DNA of 64,000 bases from Schlesneria paludicola DSM 18645 (GTDB lineage Bacteria > Planctomycetota > Planctomycetia > Planctomycetales > Planctomycetaceae), in NCBI RefSeq assembly GCF_000255655.1, contig NZ_JH636434.1, positions 3,418,312 through 3,482,311 on the forward strand, in the 5' to 3' direction. The notes below the pieces were generated by a model. It saw only the letters and a program-made list of their open reading frames with translations. It was not told the origin of the DNA and did no database searches. Positions within the stretch are counted from its first letter, which is position 1. Each line of letters opens with the position of its first letter. This document shows positions 1 through 9,633 of this stretch, piece by piece. Both the position numbers and the translations under genes were made by a program.

Positions 1-2085
1 ATCCGTGCGAAGGGATCGGAGCGGTTGTGTTTTTCCATCGGTCTGGGACTCTCGTTTTTTTCGCTGTCGATGATGTTGCTGGGTCTCATCGGATGGATGT
101 CACGCTGGCCACTGCTATTGATTCTCACCTCCGCGGTGCTTGCCGAGATTGTCTGTCGACGCCGCGAGTTCCGGGTCTCGAGCACGCCCTCGCTCCCGCA
201 ATCTTCGCCCCCTACGGCGGCGCGCAATCGGAAGTTCGGCGGAATCATCCTCGCGATCTTGATGTTGTTCGTGCTCGGCCAGCAATTGGGGGCAATGACA
301 CCACAATCCGACTTCGATGTGCTGGAATACCATCTCGGTGGCCCCAAGGAATGGTTTCAACTTGGTCGGATCCAGCGACTGCCACACAATGTCTACACCA
401 GTTTTCCGTTCCTGACCGAGATGTTGATCCTCTCGAGCATGGTGCTTTACGGGGATTGGGACTGGGGTGCACTGGCTGGACAGTCCGTCATCGCCGGATT
501 TATCCCGCTGACGGCGATCGGACTGTACGCAGCCGGACGTCGCTGGTTTTCAAAGGCCACGGGTCAACTGGCCGCGGTGATTTATTTAACCTCGCCTTGG
601 ATGTATCGAGTTTCCCTGATTGCGTATGCCGAAGGTGGACTCTCGTACTATCTGTTTGCCGCCATGTTCGCCGCACTGAGATATGGGTTTCCCGACAATG
701 AAGCGGAACGCCCCAAACACGCGATGGACCTGAACTGGGTCTTACTTAGCGGGATGCTGGCTGGGAGCGCGATGGCATGCAAATACACCGGCCTGGTCCT
801 TGTTGTGATCCCACTCTGCATTCTGTTGGCTTGGATGACGGCACGCAGATTAACTCAAGTAAGCGTCCCTCAAATCGCCGTCGCAGTCGTGGTTTATGGA
901 ACCGGCGTCGCATGCACGATCGGCCCTTGGCTGTTAAAAAACACGGCCGAAACGGGTAATCCCGTCTTCCCCTTGGCCACTCGGATTTTCGGCGGTGCCG
1001 ATCGCGACGAGGCATTGAATCTGAAATGGGCTCGCGGGCACGACTCACCATATCCAAACTGGGGCGTTGCGCTGCGCGACCTTCCCGTCAAACTGACGGA
1101 TGTCGTTTCCAAGAATGACTGGCACTCGCCGCTCTTGTTCTGCCTGGCACCATTGTCCCTGCTTTACGGACGTCGTCGTCGCCCCATCAGCGACAATGAG
1201 TCGCCGCAACTTCACTCTCAACCAAACCGAACAATCATTGGGATCGTCTGGTTCTATGCAGGGTGGCAATTCGCCAATTGGTGGCTGTTCACGCACCATA
1301 TCGATCGCTTCTATGTGCCCATATTTTCGGGCGTGTCCTTACTCGCAGGCGTCGGAGCCTGCTGGTACGAACAACCTCAGCGGCTTGACCAAAAATCGCC
1401 CCGCGTCTGGACCTGGATTGTGTGGCCGGTCTTGATCGCAGGCGCGCTTTACAACATCGACATCATGCAACTTGTCGGTGGCTTCAACGCCGGCCGGACT
1501 GATTTGACATCCGCCCGCGACACTGCAATCGCCTACACCGTCCCCCGCCAGAAGTGGATCAATGAGGGGTATGCATCGGGACGGCTTCCGGCCGATTTCA
1601 AAGTGCTTTGTGTTGGCGAAGCGGCGTTATTTCATGCTCACTATCCGTATCTCTACAATACGGTCTTCGATCACTCCTTGTTTCAACAGATCTGTGCAGA
1701 TCCACATTCGCCCCATGAACAACTGCGACCGGCCGCGGAAATTCTCGCGGAGTTACAGCGGGTAGGCATCACGCATGTCGAAGTCAGTTGGACAGAAATT
1801 CTCCGATACCGTGAGCCCGGCAGCTATGGCTACACCGAGTTTGTTCACCCAGATCGCTTTGCCGAATTGCAGCGGATGGGTGTCCTGGGGCAACCCGTTG
1901 CCGTTCCATTGGAACTGACGACGGCCCCCCTTGAGAAAGCGTCCTCAGACCGACAGAAACTGATCGCAGATTGGGCTCCCGGCCTGATTACGATCGTCGC
2001 AGGGGAAACCCGATATCGGACGGCACAGTTGTTTCCAGTCCTTCGTGGCCCGAATTCGGATACGCCCGCGCAACTCCGCGATTGA
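1..2085 (+). CDS. Large membrane protein, glycosyltransferase (GT-C/PMT-like) family, 5' end cut by window
   Basis: The reading frame is open from the first base, so the true start probably lies upstream; the first in-frame start-like codon is a TTG at base 25, already inside a hydrophobic segment. About ten membrane segments run through residues 1-490 (for example the stretches around GLGLSFFSLSMMLLGLIGW and FAGWQFANWWLFTHH-like regions), followed by a soluble C-terminal domain of about 190 residues. An acidic residue in the first periplasmic loop (FDVLEYHLGGPKEW) fits the polyprenyl-phosphate-sugar-dependent GT-C fold, in which such residues are catalytic. Sugar donor and acceptor cannot be told from the sequence. 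The class is common in planctomycetes, where it is usually annotated as a dolichyl-phosphate-mannose-protein mannosyltransferase-like protein. I am confident of the coding region and only moderately confident of the activity. Confidence 0.75.
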   Translation: MRAKGSERLCFSIGLGLSFFSLSMMLLGLIGWMSRWPLLLILTSAVLAEIVCRRREFRVSSTPSLPQSSPPTAARNRKFGGIILAILMLFVLGQQLGAMTPQSDFDVLEYHLGGPKEWFQLGRIQRLPHNVYTSFPFLTEMLILSSMVLYGDWDWGALAGQSVIAGFIPLTAIGLYAAGRRWFSKATGQLAAVIYLTSPWMYRVSLIAYAEGGLSYYLFAAMFAALRYGFPDNEAERPKHAMDLNWVLLSGMLAGSAMACKYTGLVLVVIPLCILLAWMTARRLTQVSVPQIAVAVVVYGTGVACTIGPWLLKNTAETGNPVFPLATRIFGGADRDEALNLKWARGHDSPYPNWGVALRDLPVKLTDVVSKNDWHSPLLFCLAPLSLLYGRRRRPISDNESPQLHSQPNRTIIGIVWFYAGWQFANWWLFTHHIDRFYVPIFSGVSLLAGVGACWYEQPQRLDQKSPRVWTWIVWPVLIAGALYNIDIMQLVGGFNAGRTDLTSARDTAIAYTVPRQKWINEGYASGRLPADFKVLCVGEAALFHAHYPYLYNTVFDHSLFQQICADPHSPHEQLRPAAEILAELQRVGITHVEVSWTEILRYREPGSYGYTEFVHPDRFAELQRMGVLGQPVAVPLELTTAPLEKASSDRQKLIADWAPGLITIVAGETRYRTAQLFPVLRGPNSDTPAQLRD

Positions 2086-2145
2086 ACTCGTTCGCGCATG
2101 CCTCCGTTCGCCAGTTGGGAACTCGCAAGGCACGCCTGCCGATTC

Positions 2146-3426
2146 TTACAACATGACGCTGGCCGCTTCTTCGGCAATGATTTGCAGCGCCTCACGAACG
2201 ACCTCTGCCGGCTGCGAAAAATTGAGTCGCAGGCATTCATGCCGATGTGACCAGTCATCGGGCATCCCAAAAAAGAAGTACTCGCCCGGAACGACCAACA
2301 CTTTTCGAGCTTTCAGGCGCTCATAAAGTTCTTTGGTCGAAATCTTCAAACCACGCAACCACAGCCAATGAAAGAAGGCGCCCTCGCTGGCATGAACGGC
2401 CCAATCTACGCCCGCTGCCGTGAAGTACTCGCGAATCCAGGCCTGCGCTTGATGCGACTTTTCCGCATAGAAGGGTCGCAAATGACGCGGACCGAGTTCG
2501 AGAATCTCTCCCGACTCGACAAGTGGTAGCACGAGCTGCTGGCCGATTGTGCCATTTGCCAGCCCTGCAATGGCCGTCATGGCGGTCACCGCAGATGCCA
2601 CGTCCGGTGGTCCGATCACCACCGCCGTCCTTGTCCCCGGCAGCCCCAGCTTGGACAGGCTAAGAGTCATGATGACATCTGGCGTCCAAAAGGGCTTTGC
2701 TTCGGTGAAGATGACATTGGGGAAAGGAGCCCCGTATGCGTTGTCGAGAATCAGTGGGATCTTCTGACGGGCGGCCAGGTCCGAAAGCTTTTGAACTTCG
2801 TCATCCGTCAGGACGTTACCCGTCGGATTTGTCGGCCGAGAAACGGCGATCGCTCGAATGTCTTCCGACTCCAGCGTCTTCGCAACCTCATCAAAATTGA
2901 TTCGATATTTGAAGACACGCGATTCCGGTCCATTGGGCCAGGTAATCTCAGGTCGGCACGCAACAAACATTCCTTCGTCGATCCCCTGATCGGCGTACCC
3001 GATGTATTCCGGCGCAAGCGGCAGCAGAATCTTGCCGAACGTTCCTTGCTTGAAGCGACCAGCCAGGAGATTGAATAGGAAAAAGAAGGCGCTCTGCCCG
3101 CCATTCGTGACCGCGATGTTTTCCGGGTGAACGTCCCATCGGAACGTCCGTCGCAGCAGGTCAGCCAGAGACCGAACAAAACGGGGATTCCCCTGCGGCG
3201 GATCATAATTGCCAAGCATTCGATCGAACGACTGGCCGTCCGCAATCAAAGTCGCCATCCGCTCGCGCCATAACAACTGAACGGAAGGAACGGCGGCCGG
3301 ATTTCCGCCACCCAGCATTCGCATATCCGGTTGTTCGGTCATCGCCCGCCCGAGATCATCCATCAGTTCGAGGATACCACTACGAGCCGTCAGCTTCTGG
3401 CCAACCGCGGAAAAATCGAGTTTCAT
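2146..3426 (-). CDS. avtA: Valine-pyruvate aminotransferase AvtA
   Basis: A PLP-dependent fold-type I aminotransferase of 426 residues, close to the usual AvtA length. It moves an amino group between valine or alanine and the matching 2-oxo acids in the cytoplasm. The family pattern is seen throughout: GGGNPA near residue 40, NYDPPQGN at 73-80, NGGQSAFFFLFNL at 108-120, LAPEYIGYAD at 138-146, SRPTNPTGNV at 196-205, and the PLP lysine in SLSKLGLPGTR (Lys259). The frame extends upstream to 3525, but the ATG at 3426 aligns with the family N-terminus and lies 14 bases after the stop of the DCC-family gene, so the two are probably co-transcribed. The long form would overlap that gene. Sure of family and activity class. 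Confidence 0.92.
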   Translation of the reverse strand: MKLDFSAVGQKLTARSGILELMDDLGRAMTEQPDMRMLGGGNPAAVPSVQLLWRERMATLIADGQSFDRMLGNYDPPQGNPRFVRSLADLLRRTFRWDVHPENIAVTNGGQSAFFFLFNLLAGRFKQGTFGKILLPLAPEYIGYADQGIDEGMFVACRPEITWPNGPESRVFKYRINFDEVAKTLESEDIRAIAVSRPTNPTGNVLTDDEVQKLSDLAARQKIPLILDNAYGAPFPNVIFTEAKPFWTPDVIMTLSLSKLGLPGTRTAVVIGPPDVASAVTAMTAIAGLANGTIGQQLVLPLVESGEILELGPRHLRPFYAEKSHQAQAWIREYFTAAGVDWAVHASEGAFFHWLWLRGLKISTKELYERLKARKVLVVPGEYFFFGMPDDWSHRHECLRLNFSQPAEVVREALQIIAEEAASVML

Positions 3427-3439
3427 GAAGCATCCACAT

Positions 3440-3907
3440 TCAAGGCAGAAATCGCACACGCTCTTCGGCAGTCGGTATGCGACACGATTCTTTCTTGCCG
3501 AACAAGTGATAACGGTTCCTGGCAATGATCGAATACCCCAAGTTTCGCAGGGGAAGTGGGATCAGCCAAAGCAACGCTCCCAGGCAGCGCCAGGCAGGCC
3601 CCAGTTGCCACAGAATTCGGACGACCGCGGCCGATTTTCGGTAGGTCCGGTCACCAACGAGCAGAACTACCGTGTTGAGATCATTGACGTCTTCCGGCGT
3701 TAACAATGCTTTCGCCGTATCGCCTTGCAGAGGCGCGAACTGGAAGTCGCAATTGACGTCCCGCCTGAGCACAAAATCCACAGACCAATTGCACAGCCCA
3801 CAAACGCCATCAAAGAAGAGGATTCGACGAATCGCATCCACCTCCCGCTGGTCGACTGCCAGCGCCACGTCAGGTGTCGTCGTGATCGCGGCGGGTACGG
3901 TACTCAT
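3440..3907 (-). CDS. DCC-family thiol-disulfide oxidoreductase-like protein
   Basis: A protein of 155 residues from the ATG at 3907; a longer frame to 3970 exists but adds an unlikely N-terminus. The defining DxxCxxC motif reads DGVCGLCN at residues 33-40 (Cys36 and Cys39), followed by a hydrophobic stretch around residues 115-130 and a conserved YRL/YHLFGKKE-type tail. The family (DUF393) is thioredoxin-like and predicted to act on thiols; substrates are generally unknown. It sits just upstream of avtA on the same strand, 14 bases apart, and downstream of the protease at 4065-5117. Nothing in the sequence links its role to that of the aminotransferase. Confidence 0.85.
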   Translation of the reverse strand: MSTVPAAITTTPDVALAVDQREVDAIRRILFFDGVCGLCNWSVDFVLRRDVNCDFQFAPLQGDTAKALLTPEDVNDLNTVVLLVGDRTYRKSAAVVRILWQLGPAWRCLGALLWLIPLPLRNLGYSIIARNRYHLFGKKESCRIPTAEERVRFLP

Positions 3908-4064
3908 TGTCGTCTCGTTTCTATCAAGTAACAGACTCTGCCCGTTATCGTACCGCACGAATACCCACAATTCCTAGCTTTTTAGCGACAGACAGACGTT
4001 GGCCCCCACAACACCAAACGTATTGCAACTTGGAAGCCGTCGACGAACCATCAGAAATGTGGAA

Positions 4065-5117
4065 TTATTTCACCAGGGCACGAATCGCGGAAACCGGCGT
4101 GCACGCCTTGAAGACCATTTGCGGATCAGATTTCTTTTTCACTTCGACCACAACCTCCGTCGCTTCGACTTGCGCGGCATCCGCCACGTTCGCATCCGGT
4201 GGGTTCTGCGATCGAATGCGACGCGGACGATTCGAGGTATCGCCCGAGGCGTACAAGGTGTACGTTCGGCTCACCTGTCCAACGACATTGCCTGCGACAT
4301 CCATCACAGGACCTCCGCTTGATCCCTGACCGAAATCGGCGGTGATATTTAACCAGAATGCGCCCTCGTCATCGCGTTCGTAGTTCGCCAGATGTCCGGC
4401 GGAAAAAAAGAAGAAACTGTCGCCCGGATGGCCAATCACGCGAACCGGCGACCCCGGCGCCAGATCTTTACCAAGCGCCAATGTCTTCAGCCCTTTGGCT
4501 TCGATCCGAAATAGTGCCGTATCGGCAAGCTTGTTCATCGCCAGGATCTCCGTCACGGGATAGACATTTCCACGAATATCCATCACGACCACGACATCAT
4601 CATGATCGTTGTGATCGAAGACGTGAGCACTCGTGGAGAGAATCCCATCTGAGTGCAGCGCGAATGCCGTCGAGAATGCGGTCTTCCAGTCGGACATCTC
4701 GTCCTTCGGACGGGTCAAACCGGCAACCAGGTAAACACACTGAGAGGCCTGGCGATAAAGCTCGTCCGTGGGTAACTCTGTTGACGACGCAGGGGCCAAT
4801 TTGACCGTGTGCCCCGTCCGATCCAGATTCTTTCGCAACTCTTCCGAATTTTTGGTTCGCTTTTGCTGAATCATTTCTTCGGCGGACGTCGTCAGTCGCA
4901 ATACGATCTCATCGATCAGGTAAGCCGGATACGATCGGCCTTCACTCTGCCCAAGCATTCCGGCTCGCGAATCCACCATCCTTAACGGACCAGGTTGAGG
5001 ATTTTGTTCGCGTGCTTCCTGAGCACTCACCATCCGGAAATCGCGATCCATTCTCAAATTGATCGAAACGACGATTCCGAGAACGATGCAGACCAAGGCC
5101 ATTGCCAAGTACTTCAT
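4065..5117 (-). CDS. Membrane-anchored trypsin-like serine protease
   Basis: A 350-residue protein with one N-terminal membrane segment (residues 4-20), a linker, and a trypsin-like domain at about 145-300. The triad is visible as His165 in STSAHVF, Asp199 in LADTALF and Ser267 in GQGSSGGPV, which resembles the DegP/HtrA-type fold. No PDZ domain follows; the tail is charged and low in complexity. The frame runs up to 5219, but a GAGGG ribosome binding site six bases before the ATG at 5117 decides the start. The catalytic part should face the periplasm (inferred). It may act as a stress protease or a sensor-cleaving protease; the target is unknown. The gene at 5354 is divergent. Confidence 0.85.
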   Translation of the reverse strand: MKYLAMALVCIVLGIVVSINLRMDRDFRMVSAQEAREQNPQPGPLRMVDSRAGMLGQSEGRSYPAYLIDEIVLRLTTSAEEMIQQKRTKNSEELRKNLDRTGHTVKLAPASSTELPTDELYRQASQCVYLVAGLTRPKDEMSDWKTAFSTAFALHSDGILSTSAHVFDHNDHDDVVVVMDIRGNVYPVTEILAMNKLADTALFRIEAKGLKTLALGKDLAPGSPVRVIGHPGDSFFFFSAGHLANYERDDEGAFWLNITADFGQGSSGGPVMDVAGNVVGQVSRTYTLYASGDTSNRPRRIRSQNPPDANVADAAQVEATEVVVEVKKKSDPQMVFKACTPVSAIRALVK

Positions 5118-5353
5118 GATTGACCCTCGAACATCCATGATCGGCGATTTGTTCGGCAGCCCCCGCTGTCGCTCGTGGTTGACTGGAAGCGTTGGGATTC
5201 CACCTTGCGGCGTGGCCAAAGTCGGCCGCGTTGACGTTCCGTCGGGGCGTATTTAGCGATTCCTGTCGACCACGAGAGAAATGTATCTAAATCTTCACGG
5301 GGTAGTTATCCTGAAATCGTGACTTGCACCATCGTAACGAAACAGGAAGCGCC

Positions 5354-5998
5354 ATGTTGTCCACGACCGCAAAACGATTCGCTCTCGCTCTCGTGCTCAT
5401 CTTCAGCTTTGGCGGGCTTGCACAAGCCCAGCAGGATTCGGCGACAGAACCGCCCGTCAAAGAAGAAGTAGCCCCCGGCACGACATCCGAGCCATCAACC
5501 ACCGATAAGATCAAAGACACGACCGAAGAACTGGTCAAGAAGACAGAAGAACAGGTCAAAGAAATTGCGAAGAAAGTGGACGAAGATCCAACCGCCAAAA
5601 AAGCCGCAGCGGGGATTTTGCAACCAATCTACACGGTTGCCGAAGCCTTATCCTTCCCTGCGTTCCACTGGCTGGCCTTTGCACTGATGTCCGCGGGAGT
5701 CTTCAGCTTCGCATTACAGCTTGTCTTGGGAAAACTGGTCGTACTGATGCGAATGGGGTTCAGTCTTAAGGAAATCGCCTCGGACGCCGTCGGACTGGCC
5801 ATCAGTATCGTCGGCCTGGTCCTCACGACGCAGGCCGCGGCGGAAAACTCAACATTCACGCAAAGTGCCGCAGCGGTGATTTCAGCAACTGTGGTCGGAG
5901 CCTTCGTTGGACTGATCCTTTATTTCTGGGGTCAGGCCCAAGAACTCGAAGCCGCCGCGGGCCGTTCGCGACCGGTCCTCGCGAACAAAATTCGTTGA
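5354..5998 (+). CDS. Secreted/membrane protein of unknown function with charged helix and three membrane segments
   Basis: A protein of 214 residues. The ATG at 5354 has a GGAAG ribosome binding site four bases before it; a frame start at 5324 lacks one. A signal peptide ends at about AQAQQ (residue 26). Residues 30-85 are rich in Glu, Lys and Thr with a heptad-like run (KIKDTTEELVKKTEEQVKEI), likely a long amphipathic or coiled-coil helix. Three or four hydrophobic segments follow at about 100-205 and the tail is short and basic. I do not recognise the family. It is followed by a strong intrinsic terminator, so it is probably a one-gene transcript. Confidence 0.7.
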   Translation: MLSTTAKRFALALVLIFSFGGLAQAQQDSATEPPVKEEVAPGTTSEPSTTDKIKDTTEELVKKTEEQVKEIAKKVDEDPTAKKAAAGILQPIYTVAEALSFPAFHWLAFALMSAGVFSFALQLVLGKLVVLMRMGFSLKEIASDAVGLAISIVGLVLTTQAAAENSTFTQSAAAVISATVVGAFVGLILYFWGQAQELEAAAGRSRPVLANKIR

Positions 5999-6059
5999 GG
6001 TGAATCCCGCAACCGATCAGAGCTTCAAAGCCTTGTCGATCAGACTTCCTTGAATGTAA

Positions 6060-6098
6060 CCCGCCTGTCGCGAACTGTGCTCGCGACAGGCGGGTTTT
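6060..6098 (+). terminator. Strong intrinsic terminator
   Basis: A perfect 14-bp stem (CCCGCCTGTCGCGA at 6060-6073 with its complement at 6081-6094), a 7-base loop, and TTTT after the stem. It lies 62 bases past the stop at 5998 and between two convergent genes, so it ends the plus-strand transcript. In the other direction the T tract is poor. Confidence 0.9.
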
Positions 6099-6130
6099 CG
6101 AGTTCAGCAGCCGCACATTTCGAATCGAGA

Positions 6131-7282
6131 TTACTGTCGAACGAGTGCCGCCGCGTAGGTCACAAGGTCGTTCCGTGCTTCGGCACTTCGCAACAAGACG
6201 TCAAAGCGACCGGCCTTTTCACAAAGCTCCGCAAACGCGGCACCAAAATCCTGATCGGCCGAGACCAGGTACTTTTCCGCCAGAGGTAACGCCGCTTCCA
6301 ATTGCTCGGTACGTGCTAACAGGTCGACCATGACATACGCAATCATCGCCTGATCACGCGGATCAGAGTCATTGTCGAGCTGCTCTTGGAAATAGGCGAG
6401 GGCCCCCTCACGGTTGTCGTTCAACAGGAAGTTGAAAAAATGAATGTGAGCGACGTAAAAATCACTGAATGGCGGTTCGGCCGGATAGCGAAACTGCGAT
6501 GACAATTGTGAACCATAGACGGCCAAGTCCCGCGCCAACGCCACTTCGGGCTGATTGGGTGACAACGATCGTGCAAATCGGACGATCGAATGCAGATGGG
6601 AAACGTCGATGTGGTAGTTATTGTCCGCAAACAACCACTCACGCCCAGCGGTCAGTTCGCGTAACGTCTTGACCGGCTCGGCAAACGGAATCCGCTGCTT
6701 CACTTCGCGATCGACCGATTGCAGCAGATCGCCATGCAGCGTCTGGACCATGATTGCCGCGCACGCTGACCGCTGCTCGGAACTGAGGCTCATGAACGCC
6801 TGATCCAGTGCGGTGATCGTGCTACAGGTTCCATGCGTCTTGAGCAGGATCTGCATCCCCTTGACCGGGTGCACCAGCTTGTAGAACGCCAGGTCAATCA
6901 GTTCTTCCGATTCTTGAGTCGACTCGCGCGGCACCGGCACGGCATCGATCGCGTCACGCAGCGATTGCGTGTCGCGAACAGCATTCAGGTATACGAAAGA
7001 CTGACTGAGTTGCTTCTCGGCCAACAACAACTGTCCCACTTCGCGAGCAGCGGCCACATACGCCGCTTCGAATTCGTCCCGCTTTTCCGCCGGGATGTCA
7101 TCCATCGATGTCGGACGGTGCAGAGGGGCCCCCAACTCGTATTTCTTTTTGAGACAGAGCGCGTCGAACAGTCGGTGATAGTCGTGTTTCTCGCGAAGTG
7201 CAGACGCAAGTCGATCGAATACCGCGGAGCCTCCCCCCGCTTGGCGTTGATTTTGAAGCTCGGCAAACAGAGCATCCGTCAT
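6131..7282 (-). CDS. Soluble helical protein of unknown function
   Basis: A 383-residue protein with no signal peptide or membrane segment. The ATG at 7282 is preceded by GAGGA six or seven bases upstream, which supports this start. The sequence is almost all helical; the second half has alternating helices of the type seen in TPR/HEAT repeats (residues 230-370, including AYFQEQL, AALPLAEKYL and AAFAELCEKAG). No catalytic motif is visible. It appears to be single in transcription: a convergent gene lies on one side and a 490-base gap on the other. Function unknown; a scaffold role is only a guess from the repeat-like helices. Confidence 0.7.
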   Translation of the reverse strand: MTDALFAELQNQRQAGGGSAVFDRLASALREKHDYHRLFDALCLKKKYELGAPLHRPTSMDDIPAEKRDEFEAAYVAAAREVGQLLLAEKQLSQSFVYLNAVRDTQSLRDAIDAVPVPRESTQESEELIDLAFYKLVHPVKGMQILLKTHGTCSTITALDQAFMSLSSEQRSACAAIMVQTLHGDLLQSVDREVKQRIPFAEPVKTLRELTAGREWLFADNNYHIDVSHLHSIVRFARSLSPNQPEVALARDLAVYGSQLSSQFRYPAEPPFSDFYVAHIHFFNFLLNDNREGALAYFQEQLDNDSDPRDQAMIAYVMVDLLARTEQLEAALPLAEKYLVSADQDFGAAFAELCEKAGRFDVLLRSAEARNDLVTYAAALVRQ

Positions 7283-7772
7283 GACTCATCCTCGGATCTG
7301 GCTGGGGCAATCGCATCAATAAAGCGTCCCGTCAGAGTATCAGCGTGTGAGACCGAGTACCAATGTTCGGGCCGGAAAGCATCACGTCGTCGTTGGATCG
7401 CACCATCTGCGGTACATGCCCATCCCCCACTTGACTTAACGCCGTGAACAATTCCTTCACTGTTTTTTGTGTGCCAATGGCTTTGCCAGTGCCAGTCAAT
7501 GAGAGAATAAAGAACACCTTTGATTGGGAGTTGGACGGCAATCATTTTTCAGTCGAGGTCCGTGCCAAATGGTCTCTCAACAACCGCCTTAGTCCTGTTA
7601 AGGATCAATCGTGATTGGGCACTGACGGCACACAAAAGCGATCCCAATAAATCAATCAGGGCGTTGCGCTAACACCCTGATTGACTTCCAAAAAACATCG
7701 AGACCAGTTCTGCTATCACGGTGCGCCAGAATCTCGCGCATCATCAATCGCCACTCACTCGAAAGTCATCGC
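7283..7772. other. Intergenic region with a 10-bp-stem hairpin
   Basis: A 490-base divergent promoter region between the gene at 6131-7282 and pepT. I see no convincing gene; the small frames here lack a ribosome binding site and a coding-like composition. The clearest structure is a perfect inverted repeat, TCAATCAGGG at 7652-7661 and CCCTGATTGA at 7675-7684, with a 13-base loop, about 90 bases upstream of the pepT start. It has no T tract, so it may be an operator or RNA structure and is unlikely to be a terminator. Confidence 0.5.
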
Positions 7773-9011
7773 ATGGATTCGCTCCTTGATCGTTTTCTTC
7801 GATATGTTCGCATCGACACGCAAGCCGACGAAACCAGTTCGAGCTCTCCCAGCACTCTGAAACAGCTCACACTGAGCCGATTACTGGCCGAAGAATGCCG
7901 TGCCTTGGGACTTGCCGACGTGACGTGCGACGAATTTGGAATCGTGATGGCAACGATTCCCTCAACCGTGGACCATCAGGTACCGGCCATCGCGTATGTC
8001 GCCCATGTTGACACGTCGCCAGAATACACTTCAACGAATGTGAATCCCCTCGTGCATCGCAACTATCAGGGAGGCGACGTCGCTCTTCCTGGTGATGCCG
8101 AGAAAGTCATCAGGGTTGCGGAAAACCCTGATCTGCTGAAATGCCTCAGCCACACGCTAGTAACATCCGATGGAACAACGTTGCTGGGTGCGGACGACAA
8201 ATCCGGCGTGGCGGTGATCATGACGGCCGCAGCTGAACTGCTGAAGCGCGGCAAGGATGTGAAGCACGGCCCGATACGGCTTTGCTTTACCTGCGACGAA
8301 GAAATCGGCCGTGGTACCGACAAGCTGGACCTGACGCAACTGGGGGCCCATGTCGCCTACACCCTCGACGGATCGGGACAAAACGACATTGATGCCGAAA
8401 CATTCTCTGCCGACGGTGCCAAAGTGACCGTGAAAGGGATTAATACGCATCCCTCGGTGGGCAAAGGCGCGATGGTGAACGCGATCCGCATTCTGGCCTC
8501 CTTCTTGTCACGGCTTCCGACCGCCACCCTCGCCCCTGAAACAACGGACGGACGTGAGGGCTTTATCCATCCCTATCATGTGGAAGGGGGAGTCGCCGAA
8601 GCGTCGGCTCGGCTCATTCTGCGTGACTTTGAAACCACGCGATTAAACGATCAAGCCAAACTTCTGGAATCGATTGCCGAAACATTGCGCGCCGAACATC
8701 CGCGGGCCCAGATCACAGTCGAAGTTCGCTCGCAGTATCGCAACATGCGGGAAGGCCTGGTGAAAGAACCACGAGCCGTTTCAAAAGCCGTGGATGCTCA
8801 CAAAGCCCTGGGCCGAGAACCCAATCTTTCCATCATTCGCGGCGGCACGGATGGATCGTTGTTGACGGCAAAGGGGCTGCCAACCCCGAACCTGTCAACC
8901 GGGGAACACAACCCGCATTCGCCGCTGGAATGGACCAGTGTCGAAGAAATGCAGGCCGCAGTCGCCGTGCTTGTACAACTCGCCGCGGAATGGGCAAAGC
9001 AGAGTGTTTGA
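7773..9011 (+). CDS. pepT: Peptidase T (tripeptidase)
   Basis: A 412-residue M20-family zinc aminopeptidase that releases the N-terminal residue of tripeptides in the cytoplasm. Metal and catalytic residues sit as in E. coli PepT: AHVDT gives His78 and Asp80, GADDKSG gives Asp141, CDEEIG gives Glu176 and Glu177, TLDGSG gives Asp199, and STGEHNPHS near residue 385 supplies the last His. The length and spacing match the family (about 410 residues). The start is an ATG at 7773. The gene converges with the sigma factor gene only 38 bases downstream. Certain of the family. Confidence 0.93.
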   Translation: MDSLLDRFLRYVRIDTQADETSSSSPSTLKQLTLSRLLAEECRALGLADVTCDEFGIVMATIPSTVDHQVPAIAYVAHVDTSPEYTSTNVNPLVHRNYQGGDVALPGDAEKVIRVAENPDLLKCLSHTLVTSDGTTLLGADDKSGVAVIMTAAAELLKRGKDVKHGPIRLCFTCDEEIGRGTDKLDLTQLGAHVAYTLDGSGQNDIDAETFSADGAKVTVKGINTHPSVGKGAMVNAIRILASFLSRLPTATLAPETTDGREGFIHPYHVEGGVAEASARLILRDFETTRLNDQAKLLESIAETLRAEHPRAQITVEVRSQYRNMREGLVKEPRAVSKAVDAHKALGREPNLSIIRGGTDGSLLTAKGLPTPNLSTGEHNPHSPLEWTSVEEMQAAVAVLVQLAAEWAKQSV

Positions 9012-9048
9012 TCAACCGTCACGCCGTCGGCATGCGAGGACGTGACGA

Positions 9049-9633
9049 TCAACCCATGCTCGCGGACAACGATTGTCGCAGTTTTTCGCGAGCCCGGGTG
9101 AGCGTCGGCCCAATCGAGTTCTCAGGCACACCCAACTCGTCACCAATTTCGCGGTAGGTTTTGCCCTCGAGATGAAACTGTCGCACGATGCGGGCGTCTT
9201 GCTCTGACAAGCCGGCCAGCATCTGTTGGATCAGTTCCTGATTCTCGATCCGAACGATTTCCTGATTCTCGCCTTTCGTCATCGGCAAATTGGAGTTTTG
9301 CGATTTCACATGCCCCAATGCTTCGGACAGGCGACGGTGGATGATCTCTCGCACGACAACGCGGCGGGCAATCACCGTCAAATACGTCGCCAGCGAGCAT
9401 TCGCCGCGAAAATGTTTCAAGACCGCAAATTGATCGGCCAGAATCGCCAGAAAAATCTCGGCTGACAGATCGTCAATGTCTGCCGCCGTCAATTTGACGC
9501 TGCGTGCTTGTGCTGTGTGCTGGATCACATGGACAAATAAACCCGCGAACCGATCGACGAAATCACGCCAGGCGCTACCGTCGCGTTTCAGACAGCGTTC
9601 GAGCAGGCTACGGTCTAGTTCAGTCAGCGCCAC
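9049..9633 (-). CDS. RNA polymerase sigma factor, ECF-like (planctomycete type)
   Basis: A sigma-70 family factor of about 194 residues. Region 2 lies at about 20-95 (with DDLSAEIFLAIL and FRGECSLATYLTVIARR), region 4 at about 130-185 (LSEQDARIVRQFHLEGKTYREIGDELGV). The 'F.DRF..L..HV..HT' lead resembles the unusual ECF group found in planctomycetes. The frame extends to a TTG at 9696; I prefer the GTG at 9633, which has GGGTG five bases upstream and begins VALTELDRSLL. No anti-sigma gene lies next to it, and the regulon cannot be read from this window. Confidence 0.85.
   Translation of the reverse strand: MALTELDRSLLERCLKRDGSAWRDFVDRFAGLFVHVIQHTAQARSVKLTAADIDDLSAEIFLAILADQFAVLKHFRGECSLATYLTVIARRVVVREIIHRRLSEALGHVKSQNSNLPMTKGENQEIVRIENQELIQQMLAGLSEQDARIVRQFHLEGKTYREIGDELGVPENSIGPTLTRAREKLRQSLSASMG

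Noticed and set aside
7279..7545. 88-codon minus-strand frame overlapping the start of the gene at 6131-7282
   Set aside because: No ribosome binding site or domain; it lies in a promoter region and overlaps a better start.
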